Origin: a virus
Length of the DNA stretch: 43,975 nucleotides
Direction: 5' to 3' (one strand)
Virus record (IMG/VR): IMGVR_UViG_3300031999_000053
Coordinates: 1 to 43,975 of that record
Shown: positions 14,241 to 24,181 of the stretch, piece by piece
How positions within the stretch are numbered: the first letter of the stretch is position 1
Layout: every line of letters starts with the position of its first letter
Notes under the pieces: generated by a model
The model's database searches: none
The model's input: the letters and a program-made list of their open reading frames with translations, nothing else
What the model was told of the DNA's origin: nothing
Program-made: the position numbers and the translations under genes

Positions 14241-17213
14241 ATGTCAGTAGCTAATAATTTAAAAAAACAAATAGACCTTCCAGTATGGGAATGGTGCAGA
14301 TTTACTCCAGTTGTATCATCTACAGCTCTTTCTCTTTGCTCAGATGAATCTAGTGGAGGAAGATATATTTATTATATAGGCACAACCTGTTGGAGATATG
14401 ATACTTGGACAGATGGCTGGCAGCAAATAGCAACACATAATGGTACGTTATCAGCAGTTGGTGCAACTCGTTATTCAGTATATGGAGGTTATAGAGGAAG
14501 AGCAATAAGCGCAACATCAACAACTCTTACATTAGCAGGTCTTCAGGGGCAAAAGCTTCTTGGCAAAACTATTAGAATTACTCAAGGAAAGGGTGCGGGT
14601 CAAGAAAGAGTTATTAGAAGTGTTAGCGAACCGATTATAGTAGAATATGGTATTGCAAGTATAGCTTCAGCCACAGCTATTACTGATGCTCAAACTATAC
14701 CAAAAAAATGGAAAATAAATCAGTGGGCAGGTTATCAATGCAGATTAGTATTTGGAACAGGAGCTTCTCAAATTCGTAAAATTTTATATAATGATACTAA
14801 TACTTTAACTTTTTCAGATACTAACTGGCAAGCATATGATTCATGGAATAATACAGGTTTTTCTGTTCTTACTCCTTATGCAGCTCCTGTAGCTACTGTG
14901 GCCTCAGTTAGTAATTATTATATTGAATATAGTACTATTACAGTTGATGAATGGACTACTACTCCAGATTTATCTTCAAGATATATGATTTTATCTGGTG
15001 GTATATGGTTTTTACATGGAAAAACTTTAGCTCAGGGTTCTGCATCATTACAATATTATGATGTGCTTTCAGATACTTGGCAAACCAAAACATGTCCTGG
15101 CGGAATGTTTCCAGTACTTGCTCAATCAGATGTGACAATAGAAAGAATTGGAGAAATATCTGGGTCTTTTGCTACAGGAAATTTAACTAGTGCTAGTTAT
15201 GATCCTAATACAAGAAAAATTACAGATACCAGTGCAAATTTTGTTATAGATAGATATGCAAATTTCCAATTAAGAATCGTTAATTCATCGACTGGCATAG
15301 AAATGAGACGTAGAATTTTAGGAAATACTTCAACTAATATTTTTCTTGATAAGCCAGTTGATGTATCTGTACATAACGCAACATATTCTATTTATGGAGA
15401 TACTAATGCTATATGGACGACTGGTAATTCTCAATCTTCTATGTATAAATACATGATTGAAGAAGATCTTTGGACTGATAGTCAAAATTCTGATTCAGGT
15501 GTTGTGAAAAATATGTCTGCTGGTAGAATAGGTAGAATGGCTTATGGTGTAGCATCAGTTACAGTTAATGCTTCATCTTTAACAGGAGTAAATTCAACTC
15601 CTACGGTTGCTGGAACAGGATATAAAGTTGGAGATATTTGTAACGTTTCAACCGGTACTACAGGTAATGCAGGAAAGATACGTGTAGTTAATATTAATCC
15701 TTCAAATGGTGCAGTAACTGCATTAGAATTATATGCTCCAGGAAATACTGGAACATATACTATTGCTGCAGGGAAAACAACAGTTAACTTAATACCTGCT
15801 TCGGGTGGTGGTAGTGGTCTTCAAGTACAATGCACATCTGCAGGTGCTACTTTATATGCTACAACATCAATGAATCATGATTTGATTGTTGAAGATACTG
15901 TATTATTTGCAGGGGCATCTGTAAGTGCTTGGAATGTATCAACTAATGTTATTGCTTGTGATGCACTTACAACATATTATAGTTATGTTCCTACAGGTGC
16001 TTTGGGTCTTATAGCTCCAGTTGCTGCATCTACAAATGTAACTACAGCAATAATTGATTCGGAAAAAATATGGACTGTCGATGAACATGCAGGAAAACTT
16101 GTAACTCTTTGGCCCGCAGGACAAAATCCTTTACCTGTTTCATTTACAAGAAAAATTATTTCAAACAGTTCTACAGGATTAAATCTCTTGGGGGGTTTAT
16201 TTGCAGCAGGAACAACTGGTACTTCAAGATATCTTATACACGATCCTAATTTCTTTGGTAAAGAAGATCAAACTAAAGTAGCAGGGCAAGAACCAGATGG
16301 TTGGGCATGTTGTGGTTATGTAAGTTCTACTAATTCAACTCTTGTTGATAATACTAAATCTTGGATTCCAGGTCAATGGAATGGTTATAAGATGAGAGTT
16401 TTATGTGGAACAGGATTTAATATGGGAGAAGTTTCTATTGCCTATAATGATGCATCTTCTTTAACTATTTCTTCATCTACTTTTACTCCAGATACAACTA
16501 CTAAATATAGAATAGAAGATACTTATGGAATGATAACAAGTGGAGCTTCTGCTACTGTAATTACAGATGCTGCTAAAAACTGGTCAGTAAATCAATGGGC
16601 AGGAAAATCTATTAGATTATGGCTTTCAGCAAACTCAACAGCAACTAATGTTCCTGTTGAAGTTATTGCAACAGCCAATACTGCTACTACAATAACCTAT
16701 GCTACAACAACTACACTAAATGATCCAAGTAATGGATATACAATTCTTTCTCCACCCATAAGAAATATAGGAATGCAAGCAATGTGGAATTATGGTTCAA
16801 GTGATACAAGTACTAAAGGAAAATACTTATATGTTCCAAGAGGTGGTACTACAGTTACAGTAGGTACAAACTTATTAGATAGATATGATATTATTCATGA
16901 TAAATGGGATCTTAGTCTTGTAACTAATCCTGAATTTGAACTACAAACACTTGGTTCTCAGTGGGCTTACGATGGAAAAGATAAAATATATTGGACTGCT
17001 TCAGGCGCACAATCAACAAGAGTTAATGCAATAGATATTAATACATTTTCAATGGATCCTGCAGGAATACATCCTTATGCTAATGCTGTAGCAGTTCAAG
17101 GAAATAGAATGGAAATAATAACTACAGTGGACGGATTAATGTACTTATATTTAATAAGAGTTGCAGGATCTGAAATGTTTAGAACATTATTGTGGTGGCA
17201 ATATATTACTTAA
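14241..17213 (+). CDS. Large repeat-containing virion protein, probable fibre/adhesin
   Basis: 990 aa, rich in Thr, Ser, Gly and Asn. It has at least four copies of a ~50-70-residue unit (W-x-x-N-Q-W-A-G-x-x-x-R-L...G-x-G...R-x-I-x-x-N-x-x-x-x-L-T) around residues 155, 615, 695 and 765, e.g. INQWAGYQCRLVFGTG, PGQWNGYKMRVLCGTG and VNQWAGKSIRLWL. Kelch-like blocks (YYIGTTCWRYDTWTDGWQQI; YLYVPRGGTTV) occur at both ends. No enzyme motif is seen. It follows the fibre genes and ends before a strong terminator, so it is probably a surface structural protein. Confidence 0.65.
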   Translation: MSVANNLKKQIDLPVWEWCRFTPVVSSTALSLCSDESSGGRYIYYIGTTCWRYDTWTDGWQQIATHNGTLSAVGATRYSVYGGYRGRAISATSTTLTLAGLQGQKLLGKTIRITQGKGAGQERVIRSVSEPIIVEYGIASIASATAITDAQTIPKKWKINQWAGYQCRLVFGTGASQIRKILYNDTNTLTFSDTNWQAYDSWNNTGFSVLTPYAAPVATVASVSNYYIEYSTITVDEWTTTPDLSSRYMILSGGIWFLHGKTLAQGSASLQYYDVLSDTWQTKTCPGGMFPVLAQSDVTIERIGEISGSFATGNLTSASYDPNTRKITDTSANFVIDRYANFQLRIVNSSTGIEMRRRILGNTSTNIFLDKPVDVSVHNATYSIYGDTNAIWTTGNSQSSMYKYMIEEDLWTDSQNSDSGVVKNMSAGRIGRMAYGVASVTVNASSLTGVNSTPTVAGTGYKVGDICNVSTGTTGNAGKIRVVNINPSNGAVTALELYAPGNTGTYTIAAGKTTVNLIPASGGGSGLQVQCTSAGATLYATTSMNHDLIVEDTVLFAGASVSAWNVSTNVIACDALTTYYSYVPTGALGLIAPVAASTNVTTAIIDSEKIWTVDEHAGKLVTLWPAGQNPLPVSFTRKIISNSSTGLNLLGGLFAAGTTGTSRYLIHDPNFFGKEDQTKVAGQEPDGWACCGYVSSTNSTLVDNTKSWIPGQWNGYKMRVLCGTGFNMGEVSIAYNDASSLTISSSTFTPDTTTKYRIEDTYGMITSGASATVITDAAKNWSVNQWAGKSIRLWLSANSTATNVPVEVIATANTATTITYATTTTLNDPSNGYTILSPPIRNIGMQAMWNYGSSDTSTKGKYLYVPRGGTTVTVGTNLLDRYDIIHDKWDLSLVTNPEFELQTLGSQWAYDGKDKIYWTASGAQSTRVNAIDINTFSMDPAGIHPYANAVAVQGNRMEIITTVDGLMYLYLIRVAGSEMFRTLLWWQYIT

Positions 17214-17224
17214 AATTAATTATG

Positions 17225-17250
17225 AAAGCACTAAGATCTTAGTGCTTTTT
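17225..17250 (+). terminator. Rho-independent terminator
   Basis: AAAGCACTAA GATC TTAGTGCTTTTT is a perfect palindromic 10-bp stem with T-run, 12 bases after the stop of the 990-residue protein. It closes the fibre operon. Confidence 0.85.
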
Positions 17251-17277
17251 GTTTATATAATATACAAATAACATATA

Positions 17278-19002
17278 ATGGATATTAAACAATTAGAAAG
17301 TCAAATAGAAGAATTTAGAATTAATTTTTTAGGAGAAAAAACGTGGATTTGGAGAAAAGGTCAAAAGGAAGCTATAATTGAAATTATAAATGCATATCAA
17401 AATAATATTAAAACAGTTATATTTGACGCGCCAGTTGGCTCAGGAAAAAGTTGTGTAGCAATGTGTGCATCGTGGATATTTAATCAATTGAATAAAAAAT
17501 GTTATATTCTTGCGTCAGATCTTTCTTTGCAAGAGCAATATGAAAAAGATTTTGTAAAATTTAATATAAATTGGGGCTCTATTAAAGGAATAGATAACTA
17601 TATTTGTATAGATAACATGGAGAAAAATTCATTAGGCACATGTCGTATAAGAAATAAACTAGCAAAAAGTATGTATTGTTATAATGATTGCCCATATTAT
17701 ACAGCAAGAGATAATGCATCAAAAACATCTACTTCTTTATTAAATTACGCATATTGGTTAATATCACAAAATTATGTAAATTCATCATTAAGTGATCCTA
17801 TTTTTCCTCCAAGAGATGTAACATTTTGTGATGAGGGACATAAAATTCTTGATATTGTTCAAAATCATTATTCACCTCGATTTGATTCTAAAACACTTGA
17901 AAAATTAGAAAAACTTACTCATTTTTTTGCTCTTTATAAGTTAAATGATCATACTAAAGATTTAAGTGCTATTAAAGGTGATCTTGAACAATTATTTAAA
18001 ACAGAAGATCAAGATAAACTTCATCAAATTTTAACATCTATAAAAAATAATCTTCAATTTAATTATCGTAAAACATGGGAAAGATTCAAAGAAAAGGTTA
18101 AAGAACAATATCCTCATGATGATCCACCAAAAGAATGGAAAGAAGCTCTTCGTTTATGTGATTGGGTTAAAGATTTACATTGTAAAGTAGACGATTATAA
18201 TGATATTATAGAAAAAACTTCAACACGAAATATTGTAAAAAATCCAACTGGTGAAAATGAATTAACATTTAATTGTTTAGAAGAATCTTATATGATGCAT
18301 AAATATTTTCATCAATGGGCCGGATTTACTGTATTAATGAGTGCTACATTTGCAGATCCTTCAAAATATATACAAAGTATTGCATTAAAAAACGCGAAAT
18401 ATATTAAAATAGATAGCCAATTTAACTTTGAAAAATCACCTATTTATTTTTATAATAAAAAGAGAATGACTTATAATCAAATAGCGAGCAATCTTCCCTG
18501 GTTATATGAAACTATTGATGATATTTTAGATAAACATAAAAATGAAAGCGGAATAATACATACAGCTTCTTATGATCTTGCATTAAAAATACATGATGGT
18601 ATGTCCAAAAAACATAAACGAAGAATTTTAGTTTATAGTGGAACTGAAGAAAAACGTCAAGTACTAGAAATGTTGAAAATAAACAAAAATAAAGTACTTA
18701 TGGGACCGAGCTTAAGAACAGGTTTATCCTTAGATAATGAATGGGCAAGATTTGCGGTCATAGCAAAAATTCCATACCCTAGTTTAGCTGATAAATTTGT
18801 TGAAGCTAAGCTTAAAATATCATCTGACTGGTATAGAGAAAAAACTATATTGGAAATTTTACAATCTGTAGGAAGAACTGTGCGTAATGAAAATGATTGG
18901 TGTATTACATATATTTTAGACGCGTGTTTAGGTGATTTAATTCATAATAACAGAAAAGCTTTTCCTGTAGAATTTATGTCAAGACTTCGAATTGTGGAGT
19001 AA
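17278..19002 (+). CDS. XPD/DinG-like superfamily 2 DNA helicase
   Basis: 574 aa. Walker A APVGSGKS at ~51-58; Walker B box DEGH at 185-188; motif VI-like ILQSVGRTVRNEND near 535. Between motifs I and II four cysteines (C110, C122, C134, C138) fit the Fe-S cluster arrangement of XPD/DinG/Rad3 helicases. The family unwinds DNA 5'-3' in repair or recombination; phage versions probably assist replication or recombination. DEGH rather than DEAH is unusual but seen in the family. It begins just after a terminator, so it has its own transcript. Confidence 0.85.
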   Translation: MDIKQLESQIEEFRINFLGEKTWIWRKGQKEAIIEIINAYQNNIKTVIFDAPVGSGKSCVAMCASWIFNQLNKKCYILASDLSLQEQYEKDFVKFNINWGSIKGIDNYICIDNMEKNSLGTCRIRNKLAKSMYCYNDCPYYTARDNASKTSTSLLNYAYWLISQNYVNSSLSDPIFPPRDVTFCDEGHKILDIVQNHYSPRFDSKTLEKLEKLTHFFALYKLNDHTKDLSAIKGDLEQLFKTEDQDKLHQILTSIKNNLQFNYRKTWERFKEKVKEQYPHDDPPKEWKEALRLCDWVKDLHCKVDDYNDIIEKTSTRNIVKNPTGENELTFNCLEESYMMHKYFHQWAGFTVLMSATFADPSKYIQSIALKNAKYIKIDSQFNFEKSPIYFYNKKRMTYNQIASNLPWLYETIDDILDKHKNESGIIHTASYDLALKIHDGMSKKHKRRILVYSGTEEKRQVLEMLKINKNKVLMGPSLRTGLSLDNEWARFAVIAKIPYPSLADKFVEAKLKISSDWYREKTILEILQSVGRTVRNENDWCITYILDACLGDLIHNNRKAFPVEFMSRLRIVE

Positions 19003-19013
19003 GATAAGCAAGT

Positions 19014-19277
19014 TTGTTAAATATTAATAAATTATTCTCAGATATGTTAAACGCTATATGTATTAAATATACGTTTAATGGAAAAAATAAAGTTTATCAT
19101 CCAGATTTTTATATACCATCTTTAAATCTTATAGTAGAAATTAAAAATTCTTACCTTGCAGAAAAAGATAAAGAACAAATAGAATTAAAAAAACAAGCTT
19201 CAATTAATAGTGGGTTTAAGTATATAATGATTATTAATAAAAACTATACGCAATTTATAAATGAATATATAAATTAA
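19014..19277 (+). CDS. Small nuclease domain, likely remnant of a homing-type endonuclease
   Basis: Up to 87 aa from a TTG start; an ATG occurs at 19044 (MLNAICIKYTFNG). VYHPDFYIPSLNLIVEIKNSYL is a PD-(D/E)XK-like core (D..F-Y-I-P...E-I-K), followed by a helix and SGFKYIMIINKNYTQF. This domain is usually the C-terminal part of longer phage homing-type endonucleases, so the gene is probably 5'-truncated. Related fragments lie at 6144-6227 and 38644-38901. It might still be a free-standing nuclease. Confidence 0.55.
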   Translation: MLNINKLFSDMLNAICIKYTFNGKNKVYHPDFYIPSLNLIVEIKNSYLAEKDKEQIELKKQASINSGFKYIMIINKNYTQFINEYIN

Positions 19278-19284
19278 AAAAAAA

Positions 19285-20649
19285 ATGGCTTTACATCAAC
19301 ATTATAATAATGAAGACATACTTGTAAGAGCTGTGATAGGGGGGATCCTGAATATATTAAATAACAAAATTACCTATGAACAAGTATGGAGCAATGAAGA
19401 TATAGAAAAAATAGAAGTGCCCTGGTTTTATAATATGAGCGGAGACCTCCGTTTTATGCAAGATTTCTACACACATTATGCAGAATGTTTATCGCCAAAG
19501 GGTATAGATGGTAATTTTGACATGATCCCTCGTGGTATTATTACATACGCAGGATCAACAGTTGATTCAGCCAGAATAACTTCAAGAATGGTACAAGGAA
19601 ATTTTTACAAAGAAATAAACGGTCAACTTCAAACTTATCGATCATTTTTATATTCAATACCATTAAATATTAATTTTAATTGTGAAATGTGGATTGATAC
19701 ACAAGTAACTTCATTAAAAATTGAACAAATAATTCGTGAAATATTTTATAAAACGGTTACATTTTATGTTTATTTTAAAGGAATGAGACTTGGATGTACT
19801 GTAGGATTTCCTGAAGATATAACATTAGAAAAAAACATTCAATATTCATTTGAATCTGAAAATAAAATAAAAATTACATTTACTTTACAGGTTGAAGCAT
19901 ATCAACCAGTGTTTGATCCAACTACAGAAGTTAACGCAAATGATAATATGACAGGATTAGGTCTTCGTATTATTGATGCAGCTCAACCAAAAAATGATGG
20001 GAATATTATATTAACTACTCCTACTAATCCTTCAAATGATTTAATTATACCTAAAGGTTATCCATTATTATTAGAATGGGAATACACTGATGAAAATGCA
20101 ATAATTAACAAAGTAGATATTTTATGGTCAAATTCTGGTGAAAATGTTAGAAATGTAGTTCAAAAAGGAGTTTTTAATAATGAATATTATATATGGAACA
20201 TTCCAGAATCTTTTACTACATATAAACACCCTGCAATTATTTGGCCAGATGATACAAGTGTTAATATTTATCGTGATCCAATTATTAAAATTCTCCCCGA
20301 TGTATGCACGGGATTAATTAGTACTTCATCATTTACAATAGTGGATAGCGGATATTTCATATCATCAAATCCTGATGCATCGGTAAATGTTATACTAGAA
20401 ATGAAAAATACAAGTAATCAGGTGTTTTATTCGGGTGATGCTTCTTTATATTTTAATTTATTAGGAAATAAAATTAATGAAACAACGCCAGTTACTTTGC
20501 CGTATGGAAATATATTATTTCCAGGAACTATAGATTATAAAATTGTTGATATATATGTGGTTAATTCAGTAACAGCTTATGACGATGCACTAGTTTTAAC
20601 TGACACTGCTGGTGCGTTTGGAGTTATACGGAATGTTACAATTATATAA
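19285..20649 (+). CDS. gp15-like tail-completion/sheath-stabilising protein with C-terminal extension
   Basis: 454 aa. The first ~210 residues follow the T4 gp15 layout: N-terminal HxHY.N..D helix, IEVPWFYNMSGDLRFMQDFY, PRGIITY, IPLNINFNCEMWIDTQVTSLKIEQIIREIF (compare gp15 IYELSIFTRYEDD..QIVEQIL) and a final FTLQVEAYQP. The C-terminal ~220 residues resemble Ig-like domains (PLLLEWEYTDENAIINKVDILWS, YYIWNIPESF). gp15 caps the T4 tail at the neck. The match is by pattern, not strong identity. Confidence 0.5.
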   Translation: MALHQHYNNEDILVRAVIGGILNILNNKITYEQVWSNEDIEKIEVPWFYNMSGDLRFMQDFYTHYAECLSPKGIDGNFDMIPRGIITYAGSTVDSARITSRMVQGNFYKEINGQLQTYRSFLYSIPLNINFNCEMWIDTQVTSLKIEQIIREIFYKTVTFYVYFKGMRLGCTVGFPEDITLEKNIQYSFESENKIKITFTLQVEAYQPVFDPTTEVNANDNMTGLGLRIIDAAQPKNDGNIILTTPTNPSNDLIIPKGYPLLLEWEYTDENAIINKVDILWSNSGENVRNVVQKGVFNNEYYIWNIPESFTTYKHPAIIWPDDTSVNIYRDPIIKILPDVCTGLISTSSFTIVDSGYFISSNPDASVNVILEMKNTSNQVFYSGDASLYFNLLGNKINETTPVTLPYGNILFPGTIDYKIVDIYVVNSVTAYDDALVLTDTAGAFGVIRNVTII

Positions 20650-20710
20650 AAATGGCCAAAAATTTCAAAATACAATAAATATATAATATAAATCAAAATA
20701 ATTAAATTTT

Positions 20711-22903
20711 ATGATAACAAGGATTAATAACTTGAAAGAACAAACAACAGTTGTTGAAGTAAAGGCATTATGCGAAAATACTATATCGCTTATATCATCT
20801 TCTATTTATAATGGAGTTACACCAGATGCACAATTAGAAATTGAGCGTGTATCTTTAACAAATCTCTTTGAAGAATTAAAAAAATATAGTGATGATGTTT
20901 TAATTAAAGAATGGCTTAATAACCAACAAAGAGTATACTTCGTTAAACATTTAGGCGTAAGAAAAGCTGTTAATACTTTAATGGAAAAAGAAGCTAAATT
21001 TAATTTCACCCTTTCTGAAATTCTTGAAAGTTTTCGTAATAAGTTAGAAAATACTCCTGAAGTATTATTATATGAAGCTTTTATATCAGCTATATCTGGA
21101 TTTAATTATCTTCCAACTGTTAATACTGAGTTAAATGCTATTACAAGCAAAGTATCTCAATATAAAAATGATGTTGATATTTCCAAAATTATTGAAATAA
21201 TGAAGGAAACGCGTAGTAATTATCTTCTTCCTCTCATTGAAGATGTTGTTGATAATTATTTAAATAATAAAAATGAACAAAATAAAAGTTTTCTTAAAGA
21301 AACTTTAGTTAAGTTCAGTTACGATCCATTTATTAGAGATATTATTAATATAGTATCTTTGGATGCAACTCAACTTCAATTAGAATACGCAAATGCAGAA
21401 TGTGATATAACTGAAAAACTTTTTTCGCCTATTCTTTATTTAGGTGAAAATGAAGCACTGTTTAATGTTAAAGGAACTTATTATGTTAAAAAGGGCAATA
21501 ATATAAATAAAATTAAAAAAGAAAATATTTTAAATCTTAATGAATCTTTTAAGAATCTTTGCGAAGTTATAAATCTTCCAAGTGTTGAAGTTACTAAAAA
21601 AGACATAAAAGTTTATGTTGGTGATGATAATGCTATTTTAAATGAAAATGAAACCTATGTTAATGGTAGTCTTTTTACTAAGAATCAAATTAATGAATCT
21701 GCTGAAGTTGCAAAATGGGGTGGTAATGCTGAATTTTTTAATATTCTAAATATATTAAGAGAAAACTTTGATGAAATAGCAGAACTTGATTTTGTTAAAA
21801 GAGTTGAACTTAAAGAAAATGGAAATTATGCTGCTGATGTATTTAAACTAAGAGATAACATTTTTATTACAACTTTTGATCCTCTTAATAACAAAGCTAC
21901 GTTTTATCGTAACATTAATCCTATTCAAGCAGAAAAGATTATGATGGAACATATGAGATTTGATGTATCTAAAACATTCGAAGATATTCTTCCTAATAAA
22001 GAAAAAATCTTGGCTGAAATTGATGAAGCTAAAAAAGAATATTCTGATTACATTAAACTATTAGAAGAAAGAATTGAACAATTCTTAAATGAAGTTTCTC
22101 CTACAACAGAAGGAGTTATATCTGCTCTTCAAGAAGAATTAAATGATGTTAAAAATGATTACAAAAATTACATTAATGAAGTTGAACAATACATTAATGT
22201 AAGTGAAAATTTAAATATTACAGTTCAGGATGATACATCAGGAAAATCTTATACAGTTGTAGTTCCTACTGGAGCCATGGCAGCAAAAGGTGAAGAAGGA
22301 ACGGGTGAAGTTGGATCTGGCGCAGAAGGCGATGAATTTGGAACAGAAGTAGGAATGTTAAATTTACCATCTCCTGATACTACAGGTGGCGCAAGTTCAG
22401 CAGTTACTTTTGATGATGACCAAACAGAACTTTTAAGCGATCAACCATCAGACGATCAGGATAAAGTTGAGTTGGGTGCAGATGATATTGAAGCTTATGC
22501 TGATAAAGTTGATGCAGAAGCCGAATTAGAAAAACCTGAAGAAACACCTGCTGAGGGTGGCGAAATTGCACCAGGTGCTGAAGTACCTCAAGGGGGTGAA
22601 GATCCAGAATTAGCTCCAGAATTAGGTGCAAATGGCGAAGACGATACAGCTGAATTAGATCTTGGACTAAAAACGCCAGGAGAAGGTGAAGAAGCACCAC
22701 CTGAAGGTGAAGAAGCACCACCTGAAGGCGTACAATCACCTTCAGAAGAAGTGCCAGGAGAAGAAAAGAAAAAAGAAGAAGCCGTTGGTGCTCCTGAAAA
22801 GAATCTCGAAAGAACAAACTTTGAAAAAGATAAAAATCCTGGTGATTTAGATCAACCTAAAAAAATCAAAAAAGTATTTCTTAAAAGACCAAAAAAATCA
22901 TAA
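20711..22903 (+). CDS. Large coiled-coil protein with acidic repeat tail, probable virion/core protein
   Basis: 730 aa, not recognised. Residues 1-440 are mostly helical and globular. Residues ~440-510 form a coiled coil (DEAKKEYSDYIKLLEERIEQ; LQEELNDVKNDYKNYINEVE). From ~530 the sequence is Glu/Gly/Pro/Ala-rich and acidic with repeated EGEEAPP, and it ends in a basic patch (KKIKKVFLKRPKKS). The acidic tail plus coiled coil would fit a head-core/scaffold-type or packaged protein, but this is inference. The late-promoter-like string TATAATATAAA precedes it. Confidence 0.5.
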   Translation: MITRINNLKEQTTVVEVKALCENTISLISSSIYNGVTPDAQLEIERVSLTNLFEELKKYSDDVLIKEWLNNQQRVYFVKHLGVRKAVNTLMEKEAKFNFTLSEILESFRNKLENTPEVLLYEAFISAISGFNYLPTVNTELNAITSKVSQYKNDVDISKIIEIMKETRSNYLLPLIEDVVDNYLNNKNEQNKSFLKETLVKFSYDPFIRDIINIVSLDATQLQLEYANAECDITEKLFSPILYLGENEALFNVKGTYYVKKGNNINKIKKENILNLNESFKNLCEVINLPSVEVTKKDIKVYVGDDNAILNENETYVNGSLFTKNQINESAEVAKWGGNAEFFNILNILRENFDEIAELDFVKRVELKENGNYAADVFKLRDNIFITTFDPLNNKATFYRNINPIQAEKIMMEHMRFDVSKTFEDILPNKEKILAEIDEAKKEYSDYIKLLEERIEQFLNEVSPTTEGVISALQEELNDVKNDYKNYINEVEQYINVSENLNITVQDDTSGKSYTVVVPTGAMAAKGEEGTGEVGSGAEGDEFGTEVGMLNLPSPDTTGGASSAVTFDDDQTELLSDQPSDDQDKVELGADDIEAYADKVDAEAELEKPEETPAEGGEIAPGAEVPQGGEDPELAPELGANGEDDTAELDLGLKTPGEGEEAPPEGEEAPPEGVQSPSEEVPGEEKKKEEAVGAPEKNLERTNFEKDKNPGDLDQPKKIKKVFLKRPKKS
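22685..22726 (+). repeat. 21-bp tandem repeat (2 copies) in acidic tail
   Basis: GGTGAAGAAGCACCACCTGAA occurs back to back at 22685-22705 and 22706-22726, encoding GEEAPPE twice. Exact DNA identity points to recent duplication in a low-complexity coding tail. Confidence 0.9.
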
Positions 22904-22906
22904 ATT

Positions 22907-23650
22907 ATGAATATAGAACTTTTACCACGAGAAATTTTAATTTTAAAAGAGGCTATTACTAACATAGACTATACATATTCTCAATTTGATGAATTTGAAG
23001 TTCATCTATTATTAGAAAAACTTATTGAAAAAAAAGTAATTGAAGCAAATGAATCTATTAATGAAGATATTCAAATATTAGATAAAGTTCATTATAATAA
23101 AGACCATGGATATGTTACAGGAGAAATTGAGGGAAAATTAGTCGTAATGGTTCAGGGAAGTACATTTTTAGTTGATCCTAAAGATCTTAAAGAATGGAAT
23201 AAAAAACCTGATTTGGTTACAGTTCCTCATATGAAATTTGACGAAGAAACACAAAAACTTTTATTTGAACAATTTGTTAGATGTGGAGTTTATCACGGAA
23301 ATGTTCCTATTAAAATGAATGATTGTTATGTTAGATATAATCAATGGGAAAAAGCTACACCTGATCAACAGATTAAAGTTCTTATTGAAGGCAATGTTAC
23401 ATTTATGCCAAAATCACAAATTAAAATACTTGAAAATTTAAATGATTTTGCAAATGAAGAAAATTATATTCCAGGAGTTTTAATTGATGAAACAACTGAA
23501 GAGGTTATAGAAAACATTCTTGTTCAAGCAATTGATTATACAAATGCCATTGGTGATGCAGATTCTGTAAGAGTTATTAGAAAAACTGAAACTGGAGAAC
23601 AGGAAATACAAACTGTTCCAAAAGCAATGGTTAGAACTTTAGCAGTATAA
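22907..23650 (+). CDS. Unknown protein, probably virion-associated
   Basis: 247 aa, not recognised. It begins 3 bases after the previous stop, so the two genes are co-transcribed. The middle has small beta-barrel (SH3-like) patterns: GYVTGEIEGKLVVMVQGSTFLVDPKDL and, later, IKVLIEGNVTFMPKSQIKIL, suggesting a duplicated domain. The N-terminus is helical (LLPREILILKEAITNIDYTY). It ends just before a terminator. Confidence 0.5.
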   Translation: MNIELLPREILILKEAITNIDYTYSQFDEFEVHLLLEKLIEKKVIEANESINEDIQILDKVHYNKDHGYVTGEIEGKLVVMVQGSTFLVDPKDLKEWNKKPDLVTVPHMKFDEETQKLLFEQFVRCGVYHGNVPIKMNDCYVRYNQWEKATPDQQIKVLIEGNVTFMPKSQIKILENLNDFANEENYIPGVLIDETTEEVIENILVQAIDYTNAIGDADSVRVIRKTETGEQEIQTVPKAMVRTLAV

Positions 23651-23674
23651 AAAATAAACAATAAAAATAATGTT

Positions 23675-23701
23675 AACGCGATAAAACCTTATCGCGTTTT
23701 T
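23675..23701 (+). terminator. Rho-independent terminator
   Basis: AACGCGATAA / TTATCGCGTT form a perfect 10-bp stem with a 4-base loop and a T-run, 24 bases after the stop of the gene before it. Unusually GC-rich for this genome. Confidence 0.85.
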
Positions 23702-23777
23702 GTTATATAAAATTAAAAGTTTGTTAAATTTATAAAAATATAAAAATTGAAACTAAAAAAAAATCAAAAATTAAAAT

Positions 23778-24122
23778 ATGATTCATGTTAAAAATAATGA
23801 CTTAAGAAATGAAATCATTAAATGTAAAGAATCTAATGTATTATCAAAAGAAGCATTGGATATGTTTATGTTAATGGCTAAAAAATTTTCTACAAAATTA
23901 AATTATGTTTATCCAGAAGATCGCGAAGATTGTATTGCTTTTGCAATAATGGATTGTTATCAATATTGGAGAGGTTATAATCCTGAAAAATCTCAAAATG
24001 CATTTGCATATTATACTCAAATTATAAAAAATGGATTTGCAAAGGGCTGGCGAAAATTATATGGTAATTTTCCTAAAAGTAAAAAAATATCTACATCAAA
24101 CAATAAGCTTTATAATATTTAA
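23778..24122 (+). CDS. T4 gp55-like late-transcription sigma factor
   Basis: 114 aa (T4 gp55 is 185). YPEDREDCIAFAIMDCYQYW near residues 53-72 and NAFAYYTQIIKNGFAKGWRKLYG near 84-106 match the sigma-region-2-like core of gp55 (short helix, then A-Y-F/Y-T-Q-I...N-x-F/A-x-R). It should direct host RNA polymerase to late promoters; TATAAATA-type motifs precede many structural genes here. It is the first gene after a terminator. The homing endonuclease remnant follows directly, a typical insertion position next to an essential gene. Confidence 0.75.
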   Translation: MIHVKNNDLRNEIIKCKESNVLSKEALDMFMLMAKKFSTKLNYVYPEDREDCIAFAIMDCYQYWRGYNPEKSQNAFAYYTQIIKNGFAKGWRKLYGNFPKSKKISTSNNKLYNI

Positions 24123-24181
24123 AATTATACATTAATTATTATAAAACTTTTTACTAATTAAGATATATAAAATAAAAACAT

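Noticed and set aside
22404-22817. Leucine-rich minus-strand frame opposite the acidic tail
   Set aside because: It is the antisense shadow of Glu/Pro/Gly-rich repeats; no independent support.
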